Source of the DNA: Nostocaceae cyanobacterium CSSed10_463m
Lineage (GTDB): Bacteria > Cyanobacteriota > Cyanobacteriia > Cyanobacteriales > Nostocaceae
Assembly: GCA_003556955.1 (NCBI GenBank)
Contig: PWQB01000607.1
Span: 1-6,885 of the forward strand
Direction: 5' to 3'
Length of the DNA: 6,885 bases
The notes below the pieces were generated by a model, which made no database searches, was not told where the DNA came from, and was given only the letters and a program-made list of their open reading frames with translations. Made by a program: the position numbers and the translations under genes. Of this stretch, positions 1 to 6,229 are shown in pieces. Every line of letters begins with the position of its first letter. Within the stretch, counting starts at the first letter, position 1.

Positions 1-1017
1 GCTGGTACTGTAGGATTAATGTTTTTGTTTGGTGTCGGTGCTGTACCAGCAATTTTTGCAGGAGCGGCCTTGACTGCTACTAGTATCGGTATTACTTCCA
101 AGGTACTGTTAGAACTAGGCAAACTCACCTCCAAAGAAGGACAAATTATTCTGGGTGCGGCTGTCATGGACGATGTATTAGGAATCATCGTTCTCGCAGT
201 AGTTGCCAGTCTAGCTAAAGATGGCGCAGTAGACGTGGGCAACGTCATTTATCTGATTATCAGTGCCAGTGGTTTTTTGATTGGTGCTGTCGTCCTGGGT
301 AATATTTTTAACAAGTCCTTTGTCGCGATCGCTAATCAACTCAAAACCCGTGGCGAGCTAGTCATACCAGCATTCACCTTTGCCTTTGCTATGGCCTACT
401 TTGCCTCTGTTATCCACTTAGAAGCGATTCTGGGAGCTTTTGCAGCAGGTTTAGTCTTAGAGGAAACCGATAAACGCAAAGAATTGCAAAAGCAAGTTAT
501 CCCGATTGCCGATATGCTAGTGCCAATTTTCTTTGTGACTGTGGGGGCAAAAACCGACTTGGGAGTTTTGAACCCAGCCATTCCCAGCAATCGGGAAGGT
601 TTAATTATGGCAACTTTCCTGATAGCCGTGGCGATTATCGGTAAAGTAATTACAGGTTTCAGCGTCTTTGGTCAACCTCAAATCAACCGTTTAGCAATTG
701 GTGTGGGGATGGTTCCTCGTGGTGAAGTCGGATTAGTCTTTGCTGGTGTCGGTGCTGCTAGCGGTGTTCTTTCTAAATCACTGGGTGCAGCAATTATTAT
801 GATGGTGATAATTACCACATTTTTGGCTCCCCCATTGTTACGATTTGTATTCCCCGAATCAGACAACTTGGTAGCAGATCCAGACAAACTGATTTTAGAC
901 GGAGCAACTGGAACACCCTTGATCGTTGAAAAACCGCCATCAACAGCAGCTATCGTAAATGATGCCAAGAATCGGGAAGATAGCCCAGATTATGAAGATA
1001 ATTCATCAAAAAGCTAA
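1..1017 (+). CDS. CPA2-type Na+/H+ (cation/proton) antiporter, 5' partial
   Basis: Integral membrane antiporter of the monovalent cation:proton antiporter-2 family, which exchanges Na+ or K+ for H+. The frame is open from base 1, so the start lies outside the window; 338 residues are visible. Family members usually have about 380-460 residues before any tail, so roughly the first two or three helices are missing. About nine hydrophobic segments are visible. Diagnostic features are the TSIGITS stretch of the unwound helix, the double aspartate in MDDVLGI (visible codons 57-58, bases 169-174), typical of electrogenic NapA/NhaS-like exchangers, and the MVPRGEVGLVFA motif near base 710. After the last helix comes an acidic hydrophilic tail of about 55 residues ending in DNSSKS. 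It resembles cyanobacterial NhaS/NapA proteins, but I cannot assign the paralogue, ion or membrane (plasma or thylakoid). A HIP1 site lies at 325-332. Confidence 0.9.
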   Translation, partial: AGTVGLMFLFGVGAVPAIFAGAALTATSIGITSKVLLELGKLTSKEGQIILGAAVMDDVLGIIVLAVVASLAKDGAVDVGNVIYLIISASGFLIGAVVLGNIFNKSFVAIANQLKTRGELVIPAFTFAFAMAYFASVIHLEAILGAFAAGLVLEETDKRKELQKQVIPIADMLVPIFFVTVGAKTDLGVLNPAIPSNREGLIMATFLIAVAIIGKVITGFSVFGQPQINRLAIGVGMVPRGEVGLVFAGVGAASGVLSKSLGAAIIMMVIITTFLAPPLLRFVFPESDNLVADPDKLILDGATGTPLIVEKPPSTAAIVNDAKNREDSPDYEDNSSKS

Positions 1018-1066
1018 TTAACTTGGAGAGCTAAGGTTTGGGGACTCGCATAGCAGGGCGTTCGCC

Positions 1067-1087
1067 AAAAGTCAAAAGTTAAAAAGC
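1067..1087. repeat. Short heptad-type tandem repeat (three units)
   Basis: Three consecutive 7-base units are visible: AAAAGTC, AAAAGTT and AAAAAGC. This looks like the short tandemly repeated repetitive (STRR) heptamers common between genes of heterocystous cyanobacteria. The last unit also forms the left arm of the terminator-like hairpin that follows. Confidence 0.45.
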
Positions 1088-1106
1088 TGATTTTATGGGC
1101 TTTTTA
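1080..1106 (+). terminator. Terminator-like hairpin after the antiporter gene
   Basis: A perfect 8-bp stem, TAAAAAGC (1080-1087) with GCTTTTTA (1099-1106), closes an 11-base loop and ends in a T-run. It starts 63 bases after the antiporter stop codon. The stem is A/T-rich, so an intrinsic terminator is plausible but would be weak; because it is palindromic it would act similarly on both strands. From here to 1216 I see no gene. That stretch probably holds the left flank of the mobile-element relic, whose left end I cannot place. Confidence 0.45.
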
Positions 1107-1216
1107 TTGACTGGGAATGTGACTTTATTTGCGCCGTACTGTACTAGAGACCAAACAAGAGTATTTCTCAGGTGTAATCCCCAATACCTGCTCCCCAATT
1201 TCAGGAAACATAATCC

Positions 1217-1999
1217 ATGAATCTCCGTCCTTGGAGACAGTCAAATTTATTGTTTGTCTCACCACTATTAACATTCAAAATGTTAGTTTTTGCTAATCTT
1301 ACAGCTTTATATAAATGTGGTGAGTTTACCGCTCAACCAAAACTACCCAATTATAGAAAAAATGGTTTAAACTTGGTTAGCTATCCCAGGCAAGCATTTA
1401 AACTAAAAAACCGACAAATTAAGATATCCCTTGGCTCTCAGGTGAAAGCATGGTTTAAAAAGGCATCAACTATTAAACAAAATCAAATTCAAGGCTTTTG
1501 GTCAAATAACCACTATCTGAAAAATCGCATTGGGCGAGTTATATTTGGCTGGGGACAAAGAATCAAGCCAGAAATTAACTTGTGCAAGCAGCGAAATCAA
1601 CAGTTTGACCAGATTCCCACCGCTATAATCAAGCAACGAATTCAACAACTGTGCCAAAAATACAGCATTGAGTTTCAACAAATAGAAGCAGTAAACACCT
1701 CGGTAGCGTCACTTGTTGATGGTGAAACACTACCAAAACACTGTAAAAAACCCGACAACGGGAAATCTTCTAGATGCAGAACTCAAAGTGAACTATTCCG
1801 CACAGCAATGAATTGGTACATTAATGCAGATTGTCATGGTGTAGCCAAGAGTATTAGTAAAGTAAGCACAACACTTGAACTTAATTTAAGTGGAGTGTCC
1901 AGGGGTGCTTTGACTCACTCCACCCGGATCTATATCTGGGTAACAGCTAAGAACAAACAAAGCAACATAGCTCAGGCTAGTTGCATAGTACCTGCTTAG
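1217..1999 (+). pseudogene. Degenerate TnpB (IS200/IS605-type OrfB) relic, internally deleted
   Basis: Remnant of a TnpB RNA-guided nuclease gene. The open frame has 260 codons; intact cyanobacterial relatives have about 400. Recognisable in order: KLPNYRKNGLNLVSYP (residues 42-57), then LGSQVKAWF (72-80), QGFWSN (92-97), RIGRVIFGWGQ (104-114), FDQIPTAIIKQRIQQLC (130-146), a degraded E-x-Y-T-S RuvC-II motif (Glu157), FRTAMNWYINAD (RuvC-III Asp205) and VSTTLELNLSGVSRGALT. From memory of the family, about 100 residues including the RuvC-I aspartate (GIDHG-type motif) are missing after residue 80, and about 35 more after residue 97. Both losses keep the frame. The zinc-ribbon cysteines are also irregular. 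The ATG has AGGAAA 8 bases upstream, but residues 1-21 overlap the left repeat; the family-like part begins near Met22 (base 1280). A working nuclease is very unlikely. No TnpA gene is present. Confidence 0.75.
1219..1245 (+). repeat. IS605-type end hairpin, left copy
   Basis: GAATCTCC (1219-1226), a short loop, then GGAGA and AGTCAAA (1239-1245). TCTCC pairs with GGAGA around the loop GTCCTT. The same GAATCTCC ... GGAG..AGTCAAA framework recurs at 1999-2033, at the right end of the TnpB relic. That wording is typical of right ends of cyanobacterial IS200/IS605-type elements, so this may be the end of a second, otherwise lost element. It overlaps the first codons of the 1217-1999 frame, which suggests the first 20 or so residues there are not authentic TnpB sequence. 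Confidence 0.45.
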
Positions 2000-2033
2000 A
2001 ATCTCCCGAATTCTATTCGGGGGAGTAGTCAAA
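1999..2033 (+). mobile_element. Right end (hairpin) of the TnpB-bearing IS605-type relic
   Basis: GAATCTCC begins at the last base of the TnpB stop codon. Then CTCCCGAAT pairs with ATTCGGGGGAG (2003-2025, two extra G residues), followed by AGTCAAA (2027-2033). In intact elements this subterminal hairpin is recognised by TnpA and forms the 3' scaffold of the omega/reRNA; the guide would be the flanking host DNA from about 2033 onward. The position right after tnpB and the hairpin fit the family. The exact cleavage point is inferred. Confidence 0.6.
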
Positions 2034-2061
2034 CAACTCAGTCCCAATAACAAGGCTATGT

Positions 2062-2115
2062 CAAGTATCACTGATCAATATTGACTGAGTAGGGTCAATG
2101 CTAGTGATACTCTTG
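2062..2115. repeat. 54-bp imperfect palindrome upstream of amiC
   Basis: Nested inverted repeat. The outer arms are CAAGTATCACT (2062-2072) and AGTGATACTCTTG (2103-2115), matching 11 bp with a bulge. The inner arms are ATTGAC (2080-2085) and GTCAAT (2094-2099), with an 8-base loop. It could be a cruciform or RNA hairpin, a protein-binding site, or a very small MITE. The rest of 2034-2331 holds no long gene. An AT-rich TATTAT at 2145-2150 could be a -10 box, but I found no -35 at proper spacing. Confidence 0.5.
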
Positions 2116-2296
2116 TTGCATCTGAAATACTTTGCTCTCTCAAATATTATATCCTGATAGGATGGCAAACTTAGAGGGAATACTAGCAATTTAAGCCATT
2201 AATTGTGTCTTGATCACAGGACAAAAGTCACAGAAGTATCAAACATCAAGATTAGGTTGTAACAGTGTGACGATTAGCCAATATGTTGAGGTATTG

Positions 2297-2335
2297 ATGG
2301 CTCCCATGAACGCGAATCAGGAGAAAGGATTGTGA
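2297..2335 (+). CDS. Putative 12-codon upstream ORF overlapping the amiC start
   Basis: ATG at 2297 follows GAGG (2288-2291) by 5 bases. Twelve codons encode MAPMNANQEKGL, ending in TGA at 2333-2335, which overlaps the GTG start of the amidase (2332-2334) as GTGA. This overlap is a classic arrangement for translational coupling. The ORF is so short that it may be fortuitous: its last codons simply run through the amidase's own Shine-Dalgarno sequence (AGGAG, 2319-2323). Confidence 0.3.
   Translation: MAPMNANQEKGL
2319..2323 (+). promoter_or_regulatory. Ribosome binding site deciding the GTG start of amiC
   Basis: AGGAG lies 8 bases before GTG 2332. No in-frame ATG or GTG occurs between 2302 and 2332, and the signal peptide starts directly at this codon, so the non-ATG start is well supported. 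Confidence 0.7.
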
Positions 2336-4236
2336 AATTACACTGGTTACTACCCAGTACTGTAGGAACTATCGTCTTACTATCGTCGCCGGCTGTAGCA
2401 GCAAGACTGGAATCTTGGCGTTTTGATGCCAATCAAAATCGTCTGGAAATTACTACAAACACTGCTGTTCAACCCCAAGCACAACTGATATTCAACCCTA
2501 CACGTCTGGTTATTGATTTACCCGGTACGACCTTCGGACAGCCGCAGTCTACACAGCAAATAGGTGGAGCCATTCGTGTTGTCCGTGTGGGGCAGTTTGA
2601 CCCACAAACAACGCGCCTAGTTGTGGAACTTAATCCTGGGTATACCTTAGACCCCCAGCAGGTGCAATTTGAAAATGTCAGTGGCAATCGCTGGAGAGTA
2701 CAATTACCAAGGCTAATACCAGAGCAAGCTGAAAGCTCTTCCAGAAATATTTACAATGTGGTCACTGTTGACTCTGATGCTAATACGCAACCAGAATTTT
2801 CCAATCAAGTTGCCCGCGCCACTCCTGGAAACACTCAAATTCAAAACTTACAGGTAACAGGAGATGGGTTGTTTCTGCGGACTAGTGGCGGCAATCCTCA
2901 AGTTAAAATAAATCGGAGCAGCGATCGCAACACCATTTTTATGGATATTGCCGACGCGAGCTTATCAAGCAGTCTGACGCAGCGAAATCAAGAAATTAAC
3001 AGACATGGTGTCAGTCGCATCGAACTTACTCCCTTAAACAGCCAACCTCCAGGTGTCCGCATGACCTTGCGGGTGAACTCAGATAGCCCAGACTGGCGTG
3101 CAACTAATAGTAGCGCTGGCGGTTTGGTGGTTTTACCCTCTCGTGTGGTCAGATTACCAGGAAATAATAATTCTAATAATTCCAATAATTCCCCAAACAG
3201 TCAGCCCACCGTCTCGAACAGTCCTAACACCCCAGCTGCTAACAATTCACCAGCAACAATTCAATCTGTGGAATTGGGTAATAATGATACCCAGTTACTG
3301 ATTAGATCGGATCAAAAAGTAAATGCTACCAGTGGATGGGATAGATCCTCCGGTTTATTCCGCATAACTATTCCTAATGCTAAGTTAGCTGCTAATGTTA
3401 CTGGCCCAAATTTTAATGCCAATAGTCCCATCCTTCGGGTACGCTTGCAACCTCAAAACAACGCCGTAGTTGTCTTGGTACAACCAGCAACGGGAGTACA
3501 AATTGGGGAACTAAACCAAGTAAGTAACCAGATATTAGCTTTACAATTACAAGGTTCTCGTCAGGGTACGGCCTCACCCCCAGTACCTCCAGTGGCGTTA
3601 CCACCCCTACCACCGCCAACCCAAGGGCAACTACCAAGTCCCACGGCTCCTCCCCCACCCAGACCCCAGCCAGCGCCACGTCCTGCACCGGCAACCAGAG
3701 CAGTAGTGATGATTGACCCCGGACACGGTGGTAGAGATCCAGGTGCAGTTGGAATTGGTGGACTCCGTGAGTCAAGTGTTGTTCTGCCCATTAGCCAAAG
3801 GGTAGCAGCAATTTTGCAGCAAAATGGTGTCCAAGCAGTACTCACCCGTGATTCAGACTATTTTGTTAGCCTCCAAGGACGAGTGAATTTAGCACAACGA
3901 GCTAATGCTGATTTATTTGTCAGCATCCATGCTAATGCCATCAGTATGAGTCGTCCAGAGGTTAATGGTTTGGAAACTTACTATTACAACAATAATAGTT
4001 TGAGTCTAGCTCGCTCTATTCATAACAGCGTTCTTCAAAATGTGACAGTCAGAGATAGAAACGTCCGCCGATCCAGATTTTTTGTCCTCAGAAGAAGCTC
4101 TATGCCCTCGGTGCTGGTAGAAGTGGGTTTTGTTACAGGTGCAGAGGATGCGGCTAGGCTGAGAAGCACAGCTTACCAAAATCAAATGGCCGATGCGATC
4201 GCCCGTGGTATCCTCCAGCATCTACAACGAAGATAA
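2332..4236 (+). CDS. amiC: N-acetylmuramoyl-L-alanine amidase, AmiC type (AMIN + Amidase_3)
   Basis: Periplasmic zinc amidase that hydrolyses the bond between N-acetylmuramic acid and L-alanine in peptidoglycan. It has 634 residues with a GTG start, chosen because AGGAG lies 8 bases upstream and a signal peptide follows at once (probable cleavage after AVA, residue 23). A clear AMIN domain spans about 25-125 (PTRLVIDLPG). Two further AMIN-like repeats lie at about 170-272 and 310-408, separated by an Asn/Ser linker (278-291). A Pro-rich linker at about 411-455 leads to the Amidase_3 domain (456-634), which has all expected zinc/catalytic residues: His465 in DPGHGG, Glu480 in LRES, His533 in SIHAN and Glu597 in VEVGF. 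Only about 63 residues separate His533 from Glu597, consistent with the absence of the autoinhibitory helix of E. coli AmiC, as described for Nostoc AmiC2. In Nostoc and Anabaena such enzymes drill septal nanopores and are needed for filament communication. Only one copy is visible here. Confidence 0.95.
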   Translation: MKLHWLLPSTVGTIVLLSSPAVAARLESWRFDANQNRLEITTNTAVQPQAQLIFNPTRLVIDLPGTTFGQPQSTQQIGGAIRVVRVGQFDPQTTRLVVELNPGYTLDPQQVQFENVSGNRWRVQLPRLIPEQAESSSRNIYNVVTVDSDANTQPEFSNQVARATPGNTQIQNLQVTGDGLFLRTSGGNPQVKINRSSDRNTIFMDIADASLSSSLTQRNQEINRHGVSRIELTPLNSQPPGVRMTLRVNSDSPDWRATNSSAGGLVVLPSRVVRLPGNNNSNNSNNSPNSQPTVSNSPNTPAANNSPATIQSVELGNNDTQLLIRSDQKVNATSGWDRSSGLFRITIPNAKLAANVTGPNFNANSPILRVRLQPQNNAVVVLVQPATGVQIGELNQVSNQILALQLQGSRQGTASPPVPPVALPPLPPPTQGQLPSPTAPPPPRPQPAPRPAPATRAVVMIDPGHGGRDPGAVGIGGLRESSVVLPISQRVAAILQQNGVQAVLTRDSDYFVSLQGRVNLAQRANADLFVSIHANAISMSRPEVNGLETYYYNNNSLSLARSIHNSVLQNVTVRDRNVRRSRFFVLRRSSMPSVLVEVGFVTGAEDAARLRSTAYQNQMADAIARGILQHLQRR

Positions 4237-4410
4237 TTGACACTCCCCGCGATAAATCGACGGGGATTCTTGGTTCAACGAAACCACTTAACCTAGAGTC
4301 CTTGCGTCATCTAGACCAGAGGTGGGATTCTCCCCCGACGCGCAGCCATGCCCGAAGGGCTTTAGCGTTAATTCGGGTATGCCCTACCCTATTTGCATGA
4401 GTGCAAGTCC
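4237..4410 (-). mobile_element. Right-end relic of an IS605-type element (MITE-like, no transposase)
   Basis: Read on the minus strand this ends with GAATCCCCG, a loop, CGGGGAGT and GTCAA (4237-4267), the same layout as the two plus-strand ends at 1219 and 1999. Stems seen on the plus strand are CCCCG.CGAT / ATCG.CGGGG (4244-4264), GGTT/AACC (4272-4285), CATGCCCGAA / TTCGGGTATG (4347-4356 with 4372-4381, one wobble) and TTGCA/TGCAA (4393-4406). No tnpA or tnpB is left, so it is a MITE/PATE-like remnant or a bare omega/reRNA scaffold. Its first base follows the amiC stop codon directly. The outer boundary near 4410 is a guess. Confidence 0.55.
4243..4266 (+). terminator. GC-rich hairpin just behind amiC, possible terminator
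   Basis: CCCCG pairs with CGGGG and, inside, CGAT with ATCG around a two-base loop; one A is bulged. The stem is the end hairpin of the IS605-type relic and lies about 7 bases after the amidase stop codon. It lacks a clean T-run (ATTCTTGGTT follows), so a role in ending or protecting the amiC transcript is inference only. Confidence 0.3.
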
Positions 4411-4562
4411 TGTTTTGGTAATTTAGTTCTATTGAGTGTTGTCTGATGTAGGTATGAAAAAATTACCTCCTTTAGTAGGATGACAAAATTAAAACAATAT
4501 GATAAATTACTTACCCATTAGCCGTGGCTTTAATATCAGCGAAAAAGTTTTTGCTGCAAAGG

Positions 4563-4604
4563 AAATTCTGATCTGTGAAAGCCGCAGGTCAGAATTTTAT
4601 TTTC
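4563..4604 (+). terminator. Rho-independent terminator-like hairpin with no obvious gene before it
   Basis: A 13-bp stem, AAATTCTGATCTG (4563-4575) with CAGGTCAGAATTT (4585-4597), contains one G-T wobble, has a 9-base loop and runs into TTTTATTTTC. This is the best intrinsic-terminator shape in the window, yet it lies over 320 bases after amiC and over 170 before murI. It may end a readthrough amiC transcript or an unannotated small RNA starting around 4460 (weak TTGAGT 4432-4437 and TATGAA 4453-4458, spacing 15). Confidence 0.45.
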
Positions 4605-4700
4605 AAAGCGGAAGATGAGGCAGTGATGGTGCTTGCCAAAATTGGTAATATTAAAAACCGGATAACGCGCCTAATAATTATCAAAAAGATATTGCAGACG

Positions 4701-4729
4701 TTTCCAAGATTGTTCACTTTTGCTTTATA
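4701..4729 (+). promoter_or_regulatory. Weak promoter candidate for murI
   Basis: TTTCCA (4701-4706) and TTTATA (4724-4729) stand 17 bases apart, with TGC immediately before the -10 (4721-4723), an extended -10 element. Both hexamers are poor matches, so this is only a candidate. It would give a leader of about 45 bases before the GTG at 4781. No Shine-Dalgarno sequence is seen there, as is common in cyanobacteria. Confidence 0.25.
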
Positions 4730-4780
4730 AGGTAATTAATTCCGTCCCAGCCAACTGTAAACCTCAATTAATATCTACCT

Positions 4781-5641
4781 GTGTATTCATCCTCTATCTT
4801 TGACGAAAATCTGGACTATTTTGCTCAAGAACCTCATCGCGCCCCCATCGGCATTTTTGACAGTGGTGTGGGTGGGCTAACAGTTTTGCGACAACTGTAT
4901 CGCCATCTACCTAATGAATCTATTCTTTATTTTGGAGATACAGCTCGTTTACCTTATGGCATTCGTTCACAAGCAGAAATTTTACAGTATGTACGCGAAA
5001 TCCTGAACTGGATGCAACAGCAACGCGTAAAAATGGTGATTATGGCTTGTAATACTAGTTCTGCCCTGGCTTTAGAAATAGTCCGCCAAGAATTTAGTCT
5101 GCCGATCATTGGAGTCATCTTACCAGGAGCAAAAGCAGCAGTTCAGCAAGGTAAACGTATCGGTGTCATTGCTACCCCAGCCACAGCTAAAAGTAATGCC
5201 TATCGCCATGCAATTCTCGAAATTAATCCCAATGTCCAAGTCTGGCAAGTCAGTTGTCCTGAGTTCGTACCACTCATTGAGCAAAATCGCATCAATGACC
5301 CTTACACTCATGAAGTGGCACGCTCCTATTTAGAGCCATTAATCCAGCAAGAAATTGATACATTGGTTTACGGCTGTACCCATTATCCCCATCTTGCACC
5401 AGTACTGCGATCGCTGCTCCCCTCTCAAGTTCAATTAGTAGACCCAGCTGTTCACGTCGTCGCCGCTTGTCATCAAGAGTTAGACCTACTGGGTTTAAGC
5501 AGTACACACCCCCCATTACCCACTCGCTTCGCTGTTAGTGGTTGTCCACAACAGTTTGCCAAATCCAGTGTGCAGTGGCTCGGCCATACTCCCACAGTTG
5601 AGCTTGTGGATTTTACTGATACCGCAGTTTCCCAATTTTAA
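4781..5641 (+). CDS. murI: Glutamate racemase
   Basis: Cytoplasmic, cofactor-independent racemase that interconverts L- and D-glutamate and supplies D-Glu for the peptidoglycan stem peptide. It has 286 residues, at the upper end of the usual 255-290. The N-terminal signature IGIFDSGVGGLTV (Asp27-Ser28) is complete, followed by YFGDTARLPYG. Both catalytic cysteines are present: Cys90 in MACNTSSA and Cys199 in YGCTHYPHL, with His201 next to the latter. The start is GTG 4781, since no in-frame ATG precedes the IGIFDSG signature. The 20-residue lead (YSSSIFDENLDYFAQEP) resembles other Nostocales MurI proteins as I remember them. It lies downstream of amiC, same strand, after a 544-base spacer carrying an element relic, so it probably has its own promoter. 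A HIP1 site lies at 5407-5414. Confidence 0.97.
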   Translation: MYSSSIFDENLDYFAQEPHRAPIGIFDSGVGGLTVLRQLYRHLPNESILYFGDTARLPYGIRSQAEILQYVREILNWMQQQRVKMVIMACNTSSALALEIVRQEFSLPIIGVILPGAKAAVQQGKRIGVIATPATAKSNAYRHAILEINPNVQVWQVSCPEFVPLIEQNRINDPYTHEVARSYLEPLIQQEIDTLVYGCTHYPHLAPVLRSLLPSQVQLVDPAVHVVAACHQELDLLGLSSTHPPLPTRFAVSGCPQQFAKSSVQWLGHTPTVELVDFTDTAVSQF

Positions 5642-5652
5642 ATGGATTTATG

Positions 5653-5687
5653 CTCAACACTTAGCCCTCAGCACTCAACACTTTGTT
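5653..5687. repeat. Heptad (STRR-type) repeat between convergent genes
   Basis: Five 7-base units in register: CTCAACA, CTTAGCC, CTCAGCA, CTCAACA, CTTTGTT. CTCAACACTT occurs twice, exactly 21 bases apart (5653-5662, 5674-5683). This is the degenerate heptamer repeat style of heterocystous cyanobacteria. It fills the gap between murI and the small minus-strand gene and supplies the last codons of the latter. Confidence 0.6.
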
Positions 5688-5850
5688 GTACCTCAGTCAC
5701 CTGATGAGTTACTGATATATCTTGATTTTGTTTTTCTGAGTTAGTCGCAGGTAAATCTTTCGGAACAGATTTGTTGCCAGTTCTCTTTGCCAGCGCTAAT
5801 AATAGGTAGACTGTAAACAAATATCCAGCAGCTAAAATAAAAGTCAACAT
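5668..5850 (-). CDS. Small single-pass membrane protein, unknown function
   Basis: I do not recognise the family. From the preferred start the product has 60 residues: an N-terminal hydrophobic helix (LTFILAAGYLFTVYLLLALA), then KR and a polar, Gln/Ser/Thr-rich tail predicted to face the cytoplasm. ATG at 5848-5850 is chosen because GGGAAG (plus-strand positions 5857-5862) lies 6 bases upstream and the helix starts at once. In-frame ATGs at 5856, 5871 and 5934 are alternatives, giving up to 88 residues with an amphipathic, basic lead. It is convergent with murI, 26 bases between stop codons. The last residues (QQSVEC) are encoded by the heptad repeat, so the natural C-terminus may have been altered by repeat invasion. 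A coherent membrane helix followed by a charged boundary argues for a real gene. Confidence 0.6.
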   Translation of the reverse strand: MLTFILAAGYLFTVYLLLALAKRTGNKSVPKDLPATNSEKQNQDISVTHQVTEVQQSVEC

Positions 5851-5959
5851 AGGCATCTTCCCGTAAATCATCGTTCTACCAGCACCCTTCTTAATGGAAT
5901 ATGTAATTTTGAAAATTAGAAGAAATTCAACCAACCAAGTGAACCTTGATGGCTGCGTT

Positions 5960-5968
5960 TGCTATACT
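5960..5968 (+). promoter_or_regulatory. Extended -10 promoter candidate facing the gene-poor region
   Basis: TGCTATACT contains the extended -10 TGn followed by TATACT (5963-5968, five of six consensus bases). No good -35 is present, as is often the case for extended -10 promoters. A transcript starting near 5975 would run through about 890 bases without a long ORF before the gene at 6867. Confidence 0.35.
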
Positions 5969-6196
5969 AAACTTTTCCGTAAATTTAAAATAATCTACGG
6001 TTAACTAATAATTACTGAACTGATTTTTTTGCAGACCACACACCACAACAGTTACATTGCTAAACAGCAATTTTAGCTGCACTCCTCAGCAGTCTACTTA
6101 GTCTGCATTATTTGTGGGCATACCTCTATGATCAGAGCAGCCTTAACGTTCAACAGACGCTACAAGCTAACAGCGAATAACCATAAGGATACCGCA

Positions 6197-6217
6197 AAGC
6201 TCCGTCTCAGGAGGCTT
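6197..6217 (+). other. Stem-loop in the long spacer
   Basis: AAGCTCC (6197-6203) pairs with GGA-G-GCTT (6210-6217): 7 bp with one bulged G and the loop GTCTCA. The 3' arm includes AGGAGG, a perfect Shine-Dalgarno string, but no usable start codon follows: a TTG 5 bases on meets a stop after two codons. No T-run follows, so it is not a terminator. Confidence 0.35.
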
Positions 6218-6229
6218 CATTGCCATAAA

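Noticed and set aside
1886..2071. 61-codon minus-strand ORF over the TnpB 3' end
   Set aside because: Antisense of the TnpB tail and end hairpin with no supporting motif.
3413..3845. Two minus-strand ORFs opposite the amiC linker and catalytic domain
   Set aside because: Shadows of the Pro-rich coding sequence, giving Gly/Val-rich antisense products; the plus-strand frame has full domain evidence.
4499..4618. 39-codon plus-strand ORF starting ATGATAAAT between amiC and murI
   Set aside because: No Shine-Dalgarno sequence, no recognisable composition, and it runs through the terminator-like hairpin; best seen as chance.
4626..4730. 34-codon plus-strand ORF directly after it
   Set aside because: No ribosome binding site and A/T-driven Ile/Lys/Leu composition; ends in the putative murI promoter.
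5538..5744. 68-codon plus-strand ORF overlapping the end of murI
   Set aside because: Lies out of frame inside murI and then translates the heptad repeat (AQHLALSTQHF), a typical artefact in cyanobacteria.
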